DNA of 7,581 nucleotides from JAAZNV01 sp049297375. Lineage in GTDB: Bacteria; Patescibacteriota; WWE3; UBA101185; UBA10185. Positions within the stretch are counted from its first letter, which is position 1. Every line of letters starts with the position of its first letter. The position numbers and the translations under genes are program-made. Location of the stretch: contig JBAQUF010000086.1 in the NCBI GenBank assembly GCA_049297375.1, forward strand, positions 1 to 7,581. The letters are read 5' to 3'. This document shows, in pieces, positions 7,054-7,581 of this stretch. Below the pieces are notes generated by a model that worked only from the letters and a program-made list of their open reading frames with translations, searched no databases and was not told the DNA's origin.

Positions 7054-7581
7054 ACTTGTTTCTTTGAAAGTAACTTCTTAGGAGAAAGGTCTTTGAACTT
7101 ATTAAACACAGTTGATATATCTGCTTTTGTTAATAATCCTGACACAAATAAAGACCACAAAAGGAGTGCTGCAAAAGGAACAAAAGCTACAACTTTAAAC
7201 CAAAAACTATCAACGTTACAAAGCCACGCAATGAAAAATCCTTGTAGAAGAATAACCATGTGGTCAATGTTAAAAAAACTAAAATCCATTTTCTTTTTAA
7301 TCCAATAAACCATAAAGCCAAGGCACAGTATACTTCCAAGTGTCATCGACCAAGAGACAGCAGGAAGAAGCTCTACAAATTTATAAAGTCCAAAGAAACA
7401 TAAAACTGAACCTAATATTAAAAATGCATAGCTTCCTACCATACTCTTTGCCATCTTAGCTGGTATTAAAACACTTGAGCTTATTATGTTAATAAAAGAA
7501 TAAATAATAAAAGCAAAAACCATCGGGGCAATAAGAGGAAAAGATTTATCGTATTTATTTCCACCAACAAGAAGTCTAACT
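7047..7581 (-). CDS. Wzx/MATE-like polysaccharide flippase, C-terminal part (5'-partial)
   Basis: The reading frame is open from the window edge to a TGA stop, giving 177 visible residues; the true start lies outside. The ATG at 7523 is internal, because 19 in-frame residues (beginning VRLLVGGNKYDKSF) precede it and read like the family. About five hydrophobic segments are seen, near residues 21-41, 52-69, 75-95, 108-121 and 128-150, followed by a Lys-rich cytoplasmic tail. The part GGNKYDKSFPLIAPM, then a helix containing INII, then a Lys pair, lines up with FGKSFENSVRYLPM and the following helix in the complete flippase at 71-1357; this is the best support for the call. Proteins of this family move undecaprenyl-linked oligosaccharides from the inner to the outer leaflet of the cytoplasmic membrane. 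The substrate cannot be told. It lies just upstream of a YbhN-type gene. Another MOP-superfamily member such as a MurJ-like protein is possible but less likely. Confidence 0.65.
   Translation of the reverse strand, partial: VRLLVGGNKYDKSFPLIAPMVFAFIIYSFINIISSSVLIPAKMAKSMVGSYAFLILGSVLCFFGLYKFVELLPAVSWSMTLGSILCLGFMVYWIKKKMDFSFFNIDHMVILLQGFFIAWLCNVDSFWFKVVAFVPFAALLLWSLFVSGLLTKADISTVFNKFKDLSPKKLLSKKQVR

Noticed and set aside
7042..7308. Open frame of 88 codons on the plus strand
   Set aside because: It is antisense to the partial flippase gene, has no visible ribosome binding site, and its translation shows no recognisable domain.
7047..7523. A short 158-residue protein starting at the ATG at 7523
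   Set aside because: The frame is open to the window edge and the 19 residues before that ATG fit the flippase alignment, so this is the end of a longer gene.
1..7581. CRISPR arrays, tRNA or rRNA genes, insertion sequences, riboswitches, promoters or rho-independent terminators
   Set aside because: No repeat arrays, inverted-repeat ends, transposase motifs or stem-loop plus T-run signals were found, and there is no intergenic space longer than 3 bases. T-rich and A-rich runs are explained by Phe/Leu/Lys codons of membrane proteins.

Overview
The window is a slice of one densely packed operon with every gene on the minus strand, so it reads from the high-coordinate end to the low end. There is no intergenic stretch of any size. 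The largest gap between genes is 3 bases, and the other five junctions overlap by 11 to 34 bases. No promoter, terminator, RNA gene, repeat array or mobile element is visible, and both ends of the window cut through genes.

In transcription order the layout is: (1) the C-terminal part of a Wzx/MATE-like polysaccharide flippase, 7581-7047, 5'-partial; (2) a YbhN/LPG_synthase_TM-type integral membrane protein, 7043-6153; (3) a GT-C (PMT/ArnT-like) membrane glycosyltransferase, 6175-4523; (4) a second, divergent GT-C glycosyltransferase, 4542-2998; (5) a third GT-C enzyme that is a clear paralogue of the first, 3017-1347; (6) a complete Wzx-like flippase, 1357-71; (7) the first 34 codons of a GT2 glycosyltransferase, 104-1, 3'-partial. 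For genes 3, 4 and 5 a TTG-initiated open frame extends further upstream. The Shine-Dalgarno placement supports the ATG starts used here: strongly for gene 3, well for gene 4, modestly for gene 5.

The genes make sense together as an envelope glycan assembly module. GT-C enzymes use polyprenyl-phosphate-linked sugars on the outer face of the membrane. Flippases move lipid-linked sugars across. A GT2 enzyme on the cytoplasmic face could make the lipid-linked donor or extend a glycan. The substrate, the sugars and the final polymer or glycoprotein cannot be read from this window: no initiating transferase, ligase, polymerase or sugar-nucleotide gene is present.

The organism is a bacterium (or less likely an archaeon) with low GC, roughly one third by eye, heavy use of AGA, ATA and TTA codons, and bacterial Shine-Dalgarno motifs. 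TGA is used as a normal stop and does not occur inside the long frames, so UGA-recoded lineages are unlikely. The style of the GT-C proteins (an HPGVTLMW motif after the first membrane helix) and of the GT2 N-terminus recalls Candidate Phyla Radiation/Patescibacteria genomes, but this is an impression from memory and is held with low confidence. I see no clearly new class of system. The most noteworthy point is the set of three tandem GT-C genes bracketed by two Wzx-type flippases plus a YbhN-type protein.
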